In this document: in pieces, positions 45,336-55,150 of the stretch
Layout of the letters: each line of letters begins with the position of its first letter
Position numbering within the stretch: position 1 is the first letter of the stretch
Assembly (NCBI GenBank): GCA_009744235.1
Contig: WPHV01000007.1
Location: 1-64,000, forward strand
Length of the DNA: 64,000 nt
Direction: 5' to 3'
Origin: Gillisella vitis
GTDB taxonomy: Bacteria > Pseudomonadota > Alphaproteobacteria > Rhizobiales > Rhizobiaceae
Notes under the pieces: generated by a model
Databases searched by the model: none
Seen by the model: only the letters and a program-made list of their open reading frames with translations
Told to the model about the DNA's origin: nothing
Program-made: the position numbers and the translations under genes

Positions 45336-47138
45336 TTACCTGCTATGCCACAGAACAGCCGCTTCGCCAGCGAGTAGCCGCGCCTTTGCCAGTGTCTCGA
45401 CATCGGTGGCGGGGGGCGTTTTCCCAAGGTAACGATCGGGTGCATGAAAAGCTATTTCAGCTTCCGTGCTGGCAATTCCGGCAGCGCGACGCGTGAGAGC
45501 GATCTGGGCCACGTCGCCGCGTTCGGCAGCGTCCCGGTAAGCACGATTGGCCTCCAGTGCACGGGCTGCCAGTTCTGACAGGGTCGGTGCCTTGTCGGGC
45601 CAGACGAGGAAGGTGACAATGATTGCGGCAAGACTGCCGACGATATTATCGAGCATTCGCGCCGAGGCTATGCCAGCGCCGGGGTGCAACATGTCCATGG
45701 TGAGAACGAACAGCATGGTCAGCACGGTAACGAACAGCGTATAGCTGACGGAGCGCAGGGCAATGGTTGCCGCCGCAAGGGGAATGATGATGGCGGTGAG
45801 TAGCCCTGATGCCGGTATGCCGGTCAGTAACGCTAGAGCCAGGGCGCTCCCCACCACCGAACCGACGATACGCTCCAGCGCCCGGCTCCAGCTCATCCGC
45901 CGGTCCGGCTGCAAAACCACGACGACGGCCATGGCGGCCCAATAGGGATAGTTCAAAGCCAGCAGATGGGCGGCGACAGTGACAACGGTCACGCCCATGG
46001 CGCTGCGAACCGCACCACGCAAAAAATGCTGCCGCTGCCGGGCCTGCGTCATCTTGTCCAAAGCGGCCTGTTCTGGTCCCGCCGCTCCCACAAAGTCCGG
46101 CGCTGCTTTCCATTGGAGTGCTGTTGCAATGCTCCGTACCGCGCCCGCGACGGCGTCATGGCGGTCAGAAACGCTCTGCTCCAGCACGGAAAGCCGGTTT
46201 TGCAGCTCGGCCATCGGCTCTGTATGCAGGGTGAGATTTTGGGCCGCCGCAATCAGGCTTGGCCGGATGACCTCGGCGCAAAGCTTGCCGATATCGGCCT
46301 GCCGCTCGGATGAACGTAGATGGTCAAGCGCCAGCAGGGCGTGAAAAATATCGTCTGCCGCCAGAAGCGCGACATGAAGGGTGGTCTTATCGCTTTGTTC
46401 AGAAGGGTGTGCTGCGCGGGCAAGGTGTGACCGTGCGCGCTCCATCGCATTGCGCACGGCGCGCCGATGCTGGCTGCTCTTGAAGGTCCAGACTTGCGTG
46501 GCTGCGGACTGAGATATCGTGTCGAGATCAAGCGTCATATCGGCCAGGCGGGCGTAAACGGCGGAAATGGCGCGCCGTGCCGGGCGCCAGGCATCTGTTG
46601 GCCAGAGCACAGTCAGCACGAGGGCAGCCCAGGCGCTGCCAGCCAGAAAAGAACAGGCGAGCAGGGCCGCTTGCGGTGCCGTGTGGGGATAACCCGCCGC
46701 CACAACGCCAACCACGCCAAGGAGTGTGGCGACAAGCGGCACGACAGGCCAGCGCACCGGCAGCAATGCGGTCAAACCGACGAGAATTGAGCCAGCGGCA
46801 AGCCCTGCGACAGGCCCGAAACCCGCAAGCCAGGATGCGAGGAAAGCCGTGAGGCTGCCAAGCAGCGCGAAGGTCGCCAGCATCCGCCGCTGAAACCGCT
46901 TTTCGCCGCCGGTATCGGCCAGACAGGTCCAGAACGCTGCAAAAATCGACCAGCCATATTGGCTCTGCCCTGCCGCGACGATGAGAATGGGAACGCCGAC
47001 GATGAGGGCCGAACGAAGGCCATCCAAGATGTCGAGATGTTCAGGCGTCAGCCCGATTGCACGCAGTTCCAGCCAGCGCGCAACGCGGCGAACCCAATGT
47101 CCTGAAGGGCGGCGTGATTTGTCAGTATCTGATGTCAT
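45336..47138 (-). CDS. FUSC-family inner-membrane protein
   Basis: A 600-residue protein of the fusaric acid resistance-like (FUSC) family. It has an N-terminal bundle of membrane helices (~40-180), a cytoplasmic helical middle, and a second bundle (~385-530) with the family stretch YPYWAAMAVVVVLQPDRRMSWSRALERIVGSVVG. Related proteins export aromatic acids or act as efflux partners, but no membrane-fusion or outer-membrane partner is adjacent here. The start was set at the ATG 47138. A GTG at 47162 is also in frame, and neither has a strong ribosome binding site. Confidence 0.85.
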   Translation of the reverse strand: MTSDTDKSRRPSGHWVRRVARWLELRAIGLTPEHLDILDGLRSALIVGVPILIVAAGQSQYGWSIFAAFWTCLADTGGEKRFQRRMLATFALLGSLTAFLASWLAGFGPVAGLAAGSILVGLTALLPVRWPVVPLVATLLGVVGVVAAGYPHTAPQAALLACSFLAGSAWAALVLTVLWPTDAWRPARRAISAVYARLADMTLDLDTISQSAATQVWTFKSSQHRRAVRNAMERARSHLARAAHPSEQSDKTTLHVALLAADDIFHALLALDHLRSSERQADIGKLCAEVIRPSLIAAAQNLTLHTEPMAELQNRLSVLEQSVSDRHDAVAGAVRSIATALQWKAAPDFVGAAGPEQAALDKMTQARQRQHFLRGAVRSAMGVTVVTVAAHLLALNYPYWAAMAVVVVLQPDRRMSWSRALERIVGSVVGSALALALLTGIPASGLLTAIIIPLAAATIALRSVSYTLFVTVLTMLFVLTMDMLHPGAGIASARMLDNIVGSLAAIIVTFLVWPDKAPTLSELAARALEANRAYRDAAERGDVAQIALTRRAAGIASTEAEIAFHAPDRYLGKTPPATDVETLAKARLLAGEAAVLWHSR

Positions 47139-47494
47139 CGCCAAGCCAAGGACAGTTTTCACGATTTTCAGTCGCCCCGTTTAACATTTCTGATAGCATT
47201 TCCAAATGCATGCTGATGGGAAATTGTATCAAAGACAGACGCCCGATACCTCAGGCGAGTTTGCATGACTCATATGTTGAAGGATGGATTTCGTTGCGCT
47301 ATGCAAAACCGTTCTGGCTCCCGTAATGGTTGTTTTTGGGGTTTGTTGACCCTGACTGTTTTCATCCGGCGCTCCCGAGGGTGATGCAGGTTGCACGGGG
47401 CCTGATATAACTCTATCTCTTGGCTTGCGTTGCCATCGGGCAGCCGGTTGAACAGCCCTGTTTGGGGCATCCATAATGTCTCGAAAGCAATGCC
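47139..47494. promoter_or_regulatory. Divergent intergenic region between FUSC gene and recQ
   Basis: About 350 bases separating two divergent genes. Both promoters should lie here. Only short frames with no family similarity are present, and no clear operator dyad was found. Confidence 0.35.
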
Positions 47495-49351
47495 ATGCCG
47501 TCAAGCCAGCCCCGCCACGAACCGACATTCGATAATGGCGAAAGACATCCGCTGTCCATCCTGAAGCGGGTCTATGGCTATTCGGCCTTTCGCGGCAAGC
47601 AGGCCGAGGTGGTTCAGCAGGTGGTGGTCGGTGGCGATGCGGTCGTGCTGTTTCCGACCGGTGCCGGTAAATCCCTGTGCTTCCAGATTCCGGCGCTGTG
47701 CCGCGATGGGGTCGGCGTGGTGGTGTCGCCGCTAATTGCCTTGATGCGCGACCAGGTCGAGGCGCTGAAGCAAGTGGGGGTGCGGGCGGCAGCGCTGAAT
47801 TCCTCGCTGTCACGGGAGGAGTTTGTCGAGGTGCGGCGCGCTATTGCCGATGGCACGCTCGATCTGCTGTATGTCACGCCGGAGCGGATCGTCACCCCTG
47901 CGTTCAAGGATGTGATCGGCTCTGCGAAGATCGCATTGTTTGCCATAGACGAGGCCCATTGCGTCTCGCAATGGGGCCATGATTTCCGCCCGGAATATCG
48001 GGAACTGGGCAAGCTTGCCGAGGCCTATCCCGGCGTGCCACGCATGGCGTTGACGGCAACCGCCGATCCCCATACGCGCGATGACATTATCGACAAGCTT
48101 GGCCTGCAATCGGCCAAGGTGTTTACCACCTCCTTCGACCGGCCCAATATCGCTTATGAAATTGTCGAGCGCGACCAGCCACGCCAGCAGCTCCTGCGGT
48201 TTCTGGCGCGCCATGAAGGCGAGAGTGGCATTGTCTATTGCCTGTCGCGCGCCAAGGTGGAGGACACGGCGGAATGGCTCAATACGCAAGGGGTGCGGGC
48301 GCTGGCTTATCACGCCGGCATGGACCGGGTGCTGCGCGATGCCAATCAGGACGCCTTCCTGAAGGAAGAAAACCTTTGTCTCGTGGCGACTGTCGCCTTT
48401 GGCATGGGCATTGACAAGCCGAATGTCCGCTATGTGGCGCATCTTGATCTGCCGGGTTCTGTCGAGGCCTATTACCAGGAAACCGGACGGGCCGGGCGTG
48501 ACGGACTGCCATCGGATGTATGGATGGCCTATGGTATGGCTGATGTCATCCAGCGCGGGCGGATGATCGATGGCGGCACTTCGGCGGAGGAGGTCAAGCG
48601 GGTCGAGCGGGCCAAGTTGAACGCGCTGCTGGCGATTTGCGAGACCCCCGGCTGCCGCCGCCAGTCAATCCTGGCGCATTTCGGCGAAGTGCATCCCGGT
48701 TCTTGCGGCAATTGCGACACCTGCCTGAAGCCGGTTGAAACCTGGGACGGAACCGACGCGGCGATCAAGGCGCTGGCGGCGATTTACCGGACCGGGGAGC
48801 GGTTCGGCACCGGCCATGTCATCGATGTGCTGCTGGGGAATGAAAACGACAAGACTGCCCGTTTCGGCCATGTTGACATGCCAGTCTTCGGTGCGGGCAA
48901 GGATCTGCCTTTGAAAACCTGGCAATCGGTGTTCCGGCAATTGCTGGCCGCCGGTCTGCTCCGGGTCGATCATGACGCTTTCGGCGCGTTGAAACTGGAG
49001 CCGGACGCCCGCGCCGTTTTCAAGCGGGAGCGTGAGGTGCGGTTCCGCAAGGACCGCCCGACCAAGGGCAAGGCGGCGCGCAATGCTTCGCCCGCTGCCG
49101 CAAAGGCGAAATCTGCGCTGGAGGGTGCCGATATGGAATTGTTTGAGGCGCTACGGGCTGCGCGCATGGCGATTGCCAAGGACCTTTCCGTGCCGCCCTA
49201 TATGATCTTTCCAGATACGACGCTGATCGCCTTTGCCACAGAGAGACCGCAAAGCCGTAAGGCACTGTTGGGTATTTCCGGCGTCGGGCAATCGAAGCTG
49301 GAACGGTATGGCGATGCTTTCCTGGAGGTTATCCAGGCGCATGAGCGATGA
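47495..49351 (+). CDS. recQ: ATP-dependent DNA helicase RecQ
   Basis: A 618-residue 3'-5' helicase of the RecF recombination and replication-restart pathways. It contains Walker [16 protein letters not shown], the DEAH box [20 protein letters not shown], motif [14 protein letters not shown], and the zinc-binding cluster with Cys in CETPGCRRQ and CGNCDTC. A winged helix and a C-terminal HRDC domain (~530-610) follow. The length is typical for RecQ. The next gene follows after 15 bases and may be co-transcribed. Confidence 0.96.
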   Translation: MPSSQPRHEPTFDNGERHPLSILKRVYGYSAFRGKQAEVVQQVVVGGDAVVLFPTGAGKSLCFQIPALCRDGVGVVVSPLIALMRDQVEALKQVGVRAAALNSSLSREEFVEVRRAIADGTLDLLYVTPERIVTPAFKDVIGSAKIALFAIDEAHCVSQWGHDFRPEYRELGKLAEAYPGVPRMALTATADPHTRDDIIDKLGLQSAKVFTTSFDRPNIAYEIVERDQPRQQLLRFLARHEGESGIVYCLSRAKVEDTAEWLNTQGVRALAYHAGMDRVLRDANQDAFLKEENLCLVATVAFGMGIDKPNVRYVAHLDLPGSVEAYYQETGRAGRDGLPSDVWMAYGMADVIQRGRMIDGGTSAEEVKRVERAKLNALLAICETPGCRRQSILAHFGEVHPGSCGNCDTCLKPVETWDGTDAAIKALAAIYRTGERFGTGHVIDVLLGNENDKTARFGHVDMPVFGAGKDLPLKTWQSVFRQLLAAGLLRVDHDAFGALKLEPDARAVFKREREVRFRKDRPTKGKAARNASPAAAKAKSALEGADMELFEALRAARMAIAKDLSVPPYMIFPDTTLIAFATERPQSRKALLGISGVGQSKLERYGDAFLEVIQAHER

Positions 49352-49366
49352 TGAGAGGCACGGATC

Positions 49367-50632
49367 ATGACTGCACAGAACGATCTTATTCCTGCCGCGC
49401 CCATTGAGGAAAAGATTGACTGCGATTGCGCCATTGTCGGTGCAGGACCTGCCGGGCTGATGCTCGGCCTGCTGCTGGCCCGCGCCGGGGTTAATGTCAC
49501 TGTGGTGGAAAAGCACGGCGATTTCCTGCGCGATTTTCGCGGCGACACCTTGCACCCCTCCACACTGGAAGTGATGCATGAGCTTGGCCTGCTCGAAGAT
49601 CTGTTGAAACTGCCGCATGTGCAGGCGCCCACTTTGCATGCGGAAATCGGCGGGCGCGATGTGACGATGGCTGATTTCTCCCGATTGCCGACCCGCTGCC
49701 GGTTCATCGCCTTCATGCCGCAATGGGATTTTCTGGATTTTTTGGCCCGCGAAGCGGGTAAATACCCCAATTTTCGGTTGTTGATGAATGCCAGGGTGGA
49801 GACATTGCTGGAAGGTTCCGATGGGGTTGCAGGCTTGACGGCTTCCACCCCGCAAGGCCCGATGACGCTGCGATCCCGGCTGTTGGTCGGTGCCGATGGC
49901 CGTCATTCCGTGACTCGCGCAAAAGCGGGGCTGGAGGTGGAAAGCTTTGGCAGCCCAAGCGATGTGTTGTGGTTCAAGCTGTCCCACCAGCCGCAAGATC
50001 CGCCCTATACAATGGGCCATGGCGGCCCAAGGCAGGGTTTCGTGATGATTGATCGCGGCGACTATTGGCAATGCGGCTATATCGTCCGCAAAGGCAGCTT
50101 CGATACGGTCAAAGCCAAGGGGATCGAAGCTTTCCGTCAAGCCGTGGCTTTGGTTTCGCCGCTGTCGCCTGAGCGGGTGCAGGAAGTCACCTCATTTGAC
50201 GATCTCTATCTTCTCAGCATCCGTATCGACCGGCTGAAACGCTGGTGGAAGCCCGGACTGATCTGCATTGGCGATGCGGCCCATGCCATGTCGCCGATTG
50301 GTGGTGTCGGCGTCAATCTGGCCATTCAGGATGCCGTGGCCGCGGCCAACCGACTGGCAAAACCACTACTATCAGGCGAGCCTTTGGACGCCTATCTCGC
50401 CGCCATCGAGAAGCGACGCCTGTTCCCAACCAAGGCGACGCAGAAACTGCAATTGATGATGCGCCGCAAGCCGAAGCCCGAGGATGAGACGGTTGCGAAC
50501 GAAGCACCGGCCAAGCCCTCCGGCCCGCCTGCATTCCTGAAGACCATTGCCCGCTGGCCGCTGCTTGCCCATATCGCCGGGCGGTTGATCGGCCTTGGTT
50601 TCAGGCCGGAACATGTCCGGCCCTTCAAATAG
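49367..50632 (+). CDS. Class A FAD-dependent monooxygenase (PHBH fold)
   Basis: A 421-residue flavoprotein hydroxylase. The FAD motif is CAIVGAGPAGLMLGLLLARAGVNVTVVEK. The DG motif is LLVGADGRHSVTRAKAG, and the GD motif is LICIGDAAHAMSPIGGVGVNLAIQDA. It lacks a C-terminal thioredoxin-like domain. Its substrate cannot be told from sequence. Aromatic acids or polycyclic phenols are usual for the family. It follows recQ by 15 bases, which is probably an accident of packing. Confidence 0.85.
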   Translation: MTAQNDLIPAAPIEEKIDCDCAIVGAGPAGLMLGLLLARAGVNVTVVEKHGDFLRDFRGDTLHPSTLEVMHELGLLEDLLKLPHVQAPTLHAEIGGRDVTMADFSRLPTRCRFIAFMPQWDFLDFLAREAGKYPNFRLLMNARVETLLEGSDGVAGLTASTPQGPMTLRSRLLVGADGRHSVTRAKAGLEVESFGSPSDVLWFKLSHQPQDPPYTMGHGGPRQGFVMIDRGDYWQCGYIVRKGSFDTVKAKGIEAFRQAVALVSPLSPERVQEVTSFDDLYLLSIRIDRLKRWWKPGLICIGDAAHAMSPIGGVGVNLAIQDAVAAANRLAKPLLSGEPLDAYLAAIEKRRLFPTKATQKLQLMMRRKPKPEDETVANEAPAKPSGPPAFLKTIARWPLLAHIAGRLIGLGFRPEHVRPFK

Positions 50633-50639
50633 GCCTTGG

Positions 50640-51905
50640 TTATCCGGCGCGACCAGCGGCATAGCGGCTCAGTGCCAGATCGGCATTGTCGATCTCGGTC
50701 TGGCGGCCACTGACGATGTCGCTGAGCAAACGGCCCGAACCGCAGCTCATCGTCCAGCCCAGTGTGCCGTGGCCGCTGTTGATGTAGAGATTGCTGATGC
50801 CGGTTGCGCCGATCACCGGCGTACCGTCAGGCGTCATTGGGCGAAGGCCGGACCAGAAATCGGCGCGGGCCATATCGCCGCCGGGAAAAAGATCGGTGAC
50901 GGAATGTTCGAGTGTGCGGCGACGTGCAGCACCGAGATCATTGGTATAGCCGGAAATTTCCGCCATGCCACCCACCCGGATCCGGTCGCCCAGCCGGGTG
51001 ATGGCGATCTTGTAGGTTTCGTCCATCACGGTGGATTCGGGTGATTTCGAAGGGTCGACAATCGGAATGGTCAGCGAATAGCCCTTGACCGGATAGACTG
51101 GCAGCGTGATGCCGAGCGGCTTCAGCAGCAGCGGCGAATAGCTGCCGAGTGCAACGACATAGGCGTCGGCGGTTTCGGTTCCCTTGTCGGTGACAACGCC
51201 GGTGACCTTGCCACCCGATACCACCAGCCGCTCTATGGTGCGGCCATAGTCAAACACCACGCCAAGCGAGGCTGCCTTTTCAGCGAGCTGGTTGGTGAAT
51301 TTGAAACAGTCGCCGGTCTCGTCCTTCGGAGTCAGCAAGCCGCCAACAATCTTGTGGCGGGCTGCTGCAAGCGCTGGCTCGACCTTGATACAGGCTTCAC
51401 GGTCCAGCACTTCATAGGGAATACCGTCTGCCGCCAGGGCTTTCACATCTTTCGCCGAGGCATCCAGCTGCGCCTGGGTGCGAAACAGCTGCAAAGTACC
51501 CTGCATGCGCTGGTCGTAGTCGATATTGGTTTCTGTGCGCAGTTGCGCCAGCGCAATGCGGCTGTAATCGGCCAGCCGCAGCATCCGGCTCTTGTTGATC
51601 GCATAACGCCCGGAGGTGCAGTTGGAGAGCATTTTCAGCATCCAACCCAGCATGGCGGTATCGATTTTCGGTCGCAGAATCAGTGGGGCATGTTCCATGA
51701 ACAGCCATTTCAACGCCTTCTGCGGAATGCCCGGTGCCGCCCAGGGCGAGCAATAGCCGAAGGACACTTCGCCCGCATTGGCAAAACTGGTTTCAAGCGC
51801 CGGACCCGTCTGCCTGTCGATGACGGTTACTTGATGACCGGCTTTGGCGAGATAATAGGCACTGGTGACGCCGATCACGCCCGCGCCAAGAATGGTAACT
51901 TTCAT
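50640..51905 (-). CDS. dadA: D-amino acid dehydrogenase DadA
   Basis: A 421-residue membrane-associated flavoprotein that oxidises D-alanine to pyruvate and ammonia and passes electrons to the respiratory chain. The FAD motif is [28 protein letters not shown] at the N-terminus, and the C-terminal substrate-site region is [24 protein letters not shown]. The ATG at 51905 has GGGGAA upstream. A TTG four codons upstream was rejected. It follows dadX after 17 bases, forming a dadX-dadA operon. Confidence 0.94.
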   Translation of the reverse strand: MKVTILGAGVIGVTSAYYLAKAGHQVTVIDRQTGPALETSFANAGEVSFGYCSPWAAPGIPQKALKWLFMEHAPLILRPKIDTAMLGWMLKMLSNCTSGRYAINKSRMLRLADYSRIALAQLRTETNIDYDQRMQGTLQLFRTQAQLDASAKDVKALAADGIPYEVLDREACIKVEPALAAARHKIVGGLLTPKDETGDCFKFTNQLAEKAASLGVVFDYGRTIERLVVSGGKVTGVVTDKGTETADAYVVALGSYSPLLLKPLGITLPVYPVKGYSLTIPIVDPSKSPESTVMDETYKIAITRLGDRIRVGGMAEISGYTNDLGAARRRTLEHSVTDLFPGGDMARADFWSGLRPMTPDGTPVIGATGISNLYINSGHGTLGWTMSCGSGRLLSDIVSGRQTEIDNADLALSRYAAGRAG

Positions 51906-51922
51906 GTCGTTCCCCAATATTC

Positions 51923-53047
51923 TTATGCGGAAATATAGTCGCGGTGATAGCGATGACCAAGGCTGGTCAGGATTTCATAGGCAATCGTACCCGCCGCTTG
52001 CGCCACATCCTCCAAGGTCTGATGTGGCCCGATGACTTCGACGACACTGCCGAGTGTCAACACACCGGGTGGCAGGGCTGAAATATCGACCGTCATGCTG
52101 TCCATCGACACCCGCCCGACAATCGGCAAACGGATATCACCATAATAGGCGGCGCCCCGGTCGCTCAAACAGCGCGGCAGGCCATCCGCATAGCCAATGG
52201 CAAGGGTGGCCAGCCTGGTTTCCTTGGTGGCCACATAGGTCGCGCCGTAGCCGACGCAGGCTCCGGCTGGTACCGTTCGGGTCTGGATCACCTTCGCATC
52301 GACCCGCACCACCGGCTTCATGCGGCACCCTGCCAGATCGCTGGGTACTGCTCCGTAAAGTGCGACGCCGGGGCGGACCAACGCGCCGTGAAACTGCTTG
52401 TCGATAAAGATGCCGCCTGAATTGGAAAAGCACAAGGGAATGCCTGGGAATTGCGTCAGTCGCTCGCGCATGACCGAAAATTGAGCGGCATTCTGGCTGC
52501 TGGCGCTGTCATCGGCAGAGGCGAGATGGCTCATGATGAAGCGGATGGAGAGGCCGGATAACAGGGAGGGATTGCCCGCGAGAACAGTCGCTTCCTCTGG
52601 CGAAAAGCCGAGCCGCGACATGCCGGTATCAAATTGCAGGATGGCGGGCAGGGTCCGTCCAAATTCGCTTGCCGTTTTCGACCAATTGGCAAGCTGCTCT
52701 AACGAATTCAACACCGGCATGAAGCCATTTGCCGCTGCAAAAGGTTCTGCGCCCGGCTGCAAACCGTTGAGAATGAACAGTTCGGCACCCCCGGGCAAAT
52801 GCTGCCGCAGGCGAGCTGCTTCCTGCACATGCGCCACGAAGAACTTCCGGCATCCGGCCCGGCAGAGGGCGGGCGCGACGCGGGCGGCTCCAAGGCCATA
52901 GGCATCGGCCTTGACGACAGCGGAGGTTTCGGCCGGGGCGGCTTCAGCGGCCAATTGGCGGTAATTGTCGGCAAGCGCGTCGAGGTCGATTACAAGACGG
53001 GCGGAAAACGCATCGGCATTCAGGTCGTGGCTGATAGACATATCCAT
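51923..53047 (-). CDS. dadX: Catabolic alanine racemase DadX
   Basis: A 374-residue PLP enzyme that interconverts L- and D-alanine and feeds DadA. The PLP lysine is in [12 protein letters not shown] near residue 47, and the second catalytic Tyr is in [14 protein letters not shown] context with VGYGATYVA. Its place directly before dadA marks it as the catabolic enzyme, not the cell-wall Alr. GGGG precedes the ATG at suitable spacing. It is transcribed divergently from an Lrp-family regulator. Confidence 0.93.
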   Translation of the reverse strand: MDMSISHDLNADAFSARLVIDLDALADNYRQLAAEAAPAETSAVVKADAYGLGAARVAPALCRAGCRKFFVAHVQEAARLRQHLPGGAELFILNGLQPGAEPFAAANGFMPVLNSLEQLANWSKTASEFGRTLPAILQFDTGMSRLGFSPEEATVLAGNPSLLSGLSIRFIMSHLASADDSASSQNAAQFSVMRERLTQFPGIPLCFSNSGGIFIDKQFHGALVRPGVALYGAVPSDLAGCRMKPVVRVDAKVIQTRTVPAGACVGYGATYVATKETRLATLAIGYADGLPRCLSDRGAAYYGDIRLPIVGRVSMDSMTVDISALPPGVLTLGSVVEVIGPHQTLEDVAQAAGTIAYEILTSLGHRYHRDYISA

Positions 53048-53134
53048 AACTGTACCCCGTTTTTCTTCGATGATATTGAAACATCCACGAAATTTCCGGG
53101 CGGTTTATCGGCAGCTCTTGTGCTTTGTGAATTT

Positions 53135-53159
53135 TTGCGCAATTTTCTGCGAAGAAAAT
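53135..53159. promoter_or_regulatory. Adjacent dyads in the dadX-lrp divergent region
   Basis: A palindrome TTGCGCAA (53135-53142) abuts a 7-bp dyad ATTTTCT-GCGA-AGAAAAT (53142-53159). Both lie in the 124-base gap between the two genes, close to the regulator start. They are good candidates for binding by the adjacent Lrp-type protein. Confidence 0.45.
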
Positions 53160-53171
53160 GAGGATTATTGC

Positions 53172-53639
53172 GTGAGTGGTATCGACGCCATCGACCGGGC
53201 CATTATGCGCCAATTGCAGCTGAATGCGCGCATCAGCAATGCCAGTCTGGCGGCGGCTGTCGGGCTCTCCGCCTCAGCCTGCCTGCGACGTGTCGCACTC
53301 CTTGAAAAGCAGGGTTATATCAGCGGCTATACGGCCATTCTCGGCAAGTCTGACAAGGACGATGGCATTGCCGTGATCATCAACATCACACTCGATCGGC
53401 AGACAGAGGATCATCTCAACCGCTTTGAGGCCGCTATCCGGAAATATCCGGAAATCCAGGAATGTTTTCTGATGACCGGCGGATCGGATTACCTCTTGAA
53501 ACTGGAGGTGGACAGCGCCCATGACTTTGAGCGAATCCATAAGGAAATCCTCGCCAAACTACCCGGCGTAGCACGCATCCACTCCAGCTTTTCCATTCGC
53601 AATGTACTGAAAACCCGCCATGCCAAGCCTAAATCGTGA
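53172..53639 (+). CDS. Lrp/AsnC-family regulator of the dad genes
   Basis: A 155-residue Lrp-type regulator. The N-terminal helix-turn-helix is NARISNASLAAAVGLSASACLRRVALLE, and the C-terminal RAM (ligand-binding) domain spans ~65-145. The start is taken as GTG at 53172, with GAGG about nine bases upstream and the family sequence beginning there (GIDAIDRAIMRQLQ). The frame is open further upstream into dadX without family sequence. By position it is the alanine-responsive activator of dadXA (DadR-like). Confidence 0.9.
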   Translation: MSGIDAIDRAIMRQLQLNARISNASLAAAVGLSASACLRRVALLEKQGYISGYTAILGKSDKDDGIAVIINITLDRQTEDHLNRFEAAIRKYPEIQECFLMTGGSDYLLKLEVDSAHDFERIHKEILAKLPGVARIHSSFSIRNVLKTRHAKPKS

Positions 53640-53669
53640 TGGTGTCATTCCTGCTTGTCATTTTGGCTT

Positions 53670-53688
53670 TTGGTAGACCATAATACGG
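53670..53688. promoter_or_regulatory. Candidate GntR operator, copy 1
   Basis: TTGGTAGACCATAATACGG lies 51 bases before the GntR gene. It contains the short dyad TGGT-AG-ACCA and matches a site before the first catabolic gene at 15 of 19 positions, sharing the run ACCATAATAC. Confidence 0.6.
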
Positions 53689-53739
53689 GTGAATTGCCTG
53701 TTCTTGATGAGCGGTCTGGTTGCCGGGAAGGCTTAAGGA

Positions 53740-54432
53740 ATGACAGAGACCATAAAGGTGGAGCGCCCAACCAAGACGCTCAGGGAACTGGCGCTTGAGA
53801 AAGTCCGCGACGCGATCATCAGCGGCTATTTCAAGCCGGGCGACCGGCTGGTCGAACGTGATCTCTGCGCGCAGCTTGGGGTCAGCCGAACCGTGGTGCG
53901 CGAAGTGCTGCGGCATCTGGAGTCCGAGGGTCTGGTCAGCAATCCCCAAAGCAAGGGGCCGATGGTGGCACTGCTGGATGTCGATGAAGCCCGGCAGATC
54001 TATGAAATCCGTGCGGCTTTGGAAGGCATGGCGGCGAAGCTTTGTGCAGAGAGGGGAGATCCGGCTATCGTGGCTGGCTTGTCAGAGGCGCTGGACGCGA
54101 TCAAGGACGCCTATGCTCGCCAGGACATGGCGGATGTCTTGAAGGAAACGACGCGATTTTACGAGACTTTGTTTACCCGGATTGACAGGCAGATTGCCTG
54201 GGGCGTGGTAAGACAAATGACCGTGCGGATCAACCATTTGCGCTCGATGACCATTAAGACCGATGGCCGGGCGACAGAGGGGCCAGCCCAGATGCAACGG
54301 ATTGTCGAGGCCATCCGCAATGGCGACGGACCCGCTGCTGAGCAGGCCGCAATTGATCATGTGCAGCGCGCCTCTGAGATTGCCGTCGCTGTGCTTGCTG
54401 AGCAGGCCAGATCCGCAGTTGAGATCAAATAA
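53740..54432 (+). CDS. GntR-family (FCD) transcriptional regulator
   Basis: A 230-residue regulator. The N-terminal GntR winged helix spans ~10-75 (LALEKVRDAIISGYFKPGDRL; CAQLGVSRTVVREVLRHLESEGLV). The C-terminal all-helical FCD ligand domain spans ~85-215. The FCD metal-binding histidines are incomplete in what can be seen (INHLRSM and DHVQRA remain). It stands before the catabolic and transport genes on the same strand and shares an upstream 19-bp motif with the first of them, so it is probably their autoregulated repressor. Confidence 0.9.
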   Translation: MTETIKVERPTKTLRELALEKVRDAIISGYFKPGDRLVERDLCAQLGVSRTVVREVLRHLESEGLVSNPQSKGPMVALLDVDEARQIYEIRAALEGMAAKLCAERGDPAIVAGLSEALDAIKDAYARQDMADVLKETTRFYETLFTRIDRQIAWGVVRQMTVRINHLRSMTIKTDGRATEGPAQMQRIVEAIRNGDGPAAEQAAIDHVQRASEIAVAVLAEQARSAVEIK

Positions 54433-54492
54433 TGTTATTCTCTTGAAGAAAAAATAATTCCTGATCGACAAGTCGCTTGACTCTGAAATAGC

Positions 54493-54511
54493 TTGGCATA
54501 CCATAATACCA
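54493..54511. promoter_or_regulatory. Candidate GntR operator, copy 2
   Basis: TTGGCATACCATAATACCA lies 22 bases before the first catabolic gene. It matches the site before the GntR gene at 15 of 19 positions. It extends to an imperfect dyad TTGG...CCAA. Overlap with the likely promoter suggests repression. Confidence 0.6.
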
Positions 54512-54533
54512 ACATTGATATTTGAGGTAAGCT

Positions 54534-55136
54534 ATGTCCCTGCAAATCCGCAAAACTCTTCTGCATGTGGAGACCACTTTAGTGGAAGGAGGCAAGGCCG
54601 CGCCCAAGCCGCTGAAACTCTACGCGGCCTTCGCCGTCGTTAAAAATCCCTGGGCTGGACGCGGTTTTGTCGAAGATCTGAAGCCGGAAATTCATCAATG
54701 CGCCCCGGTTCTCGGCGAGCTTCTGACTGGTATGATCCTGGAAGCCGTTGGCTCCGGCGAGGCGGTCGAGGCCTATGGCAAAGTTGCCGTTGTCGGTCTT
54801 GATGGCGAGATCGAGCATGCTTCGGCGCTGATCCATACGTTGCGGTTCGGCAACCATTACCGCACAGCGGTGGGGGCCAAATCCTATCTCGCCTTCTGCA
54901 ACACGCGCGGTCCGGCCAATGCGCCGATCATGATCCCATTGATGGACAAGAATGACGAAGGCCGCCGCTCCCATTATTTGACGATCCAGACGGCGATTGC
55001 CGATGCGCCAGCCGCTGACGAAATTGTCGTCGGGCTCGGCGCATCTGTCGGCGGAAGGCCCCATCACCGGATTGGTGACCGCTATCAGGATCTGAAAGAT
55101 TTGGGCCAGGATGTCGCCAACCCGGCCGGCGTATAA
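54534..55136 (+). CDS. PF06684-type 'amino acid synthesis' family protein
   Basis: A 200-residue protein of the DUF1185/amino acid synthesis family. Recognisable stretches are FAVVKNPWAGRGFVEDLKP, GKVAVVGLDGEIEHASALIHTLRFGNHYRTAVG and HYLTIQTAIADAPAADEIVVGLGASVGGRPHHRIGDRYQD. The molecular function of the family is not established despite its name. It is the first gene after the second operator motif and starts the catabolic run. Members often sit beside catabolic oxidoreductases and ABC importers, as here. Confidence 0.85.
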   Translation: MSLQIRKTLLHVETTLVEGGKAAPKPLKLYAAFAVVKNPWAGRGFVEDLKPEIHQCAPVLGELLTGMILEAVGSGEAVEAYGKVAVVGLDGEIEHASALIHTLRFGNHYRTAVGAKSYLAFCNTRGPANAPIMIPLMDKNDEGRRSHYLTIQTAIADAPAADEIVVGLGASVGGRPHHRIGDRYQDLKDLGQDVANPAGV

Positions 55137-55150
55137 GCGGGGGCGATGAG

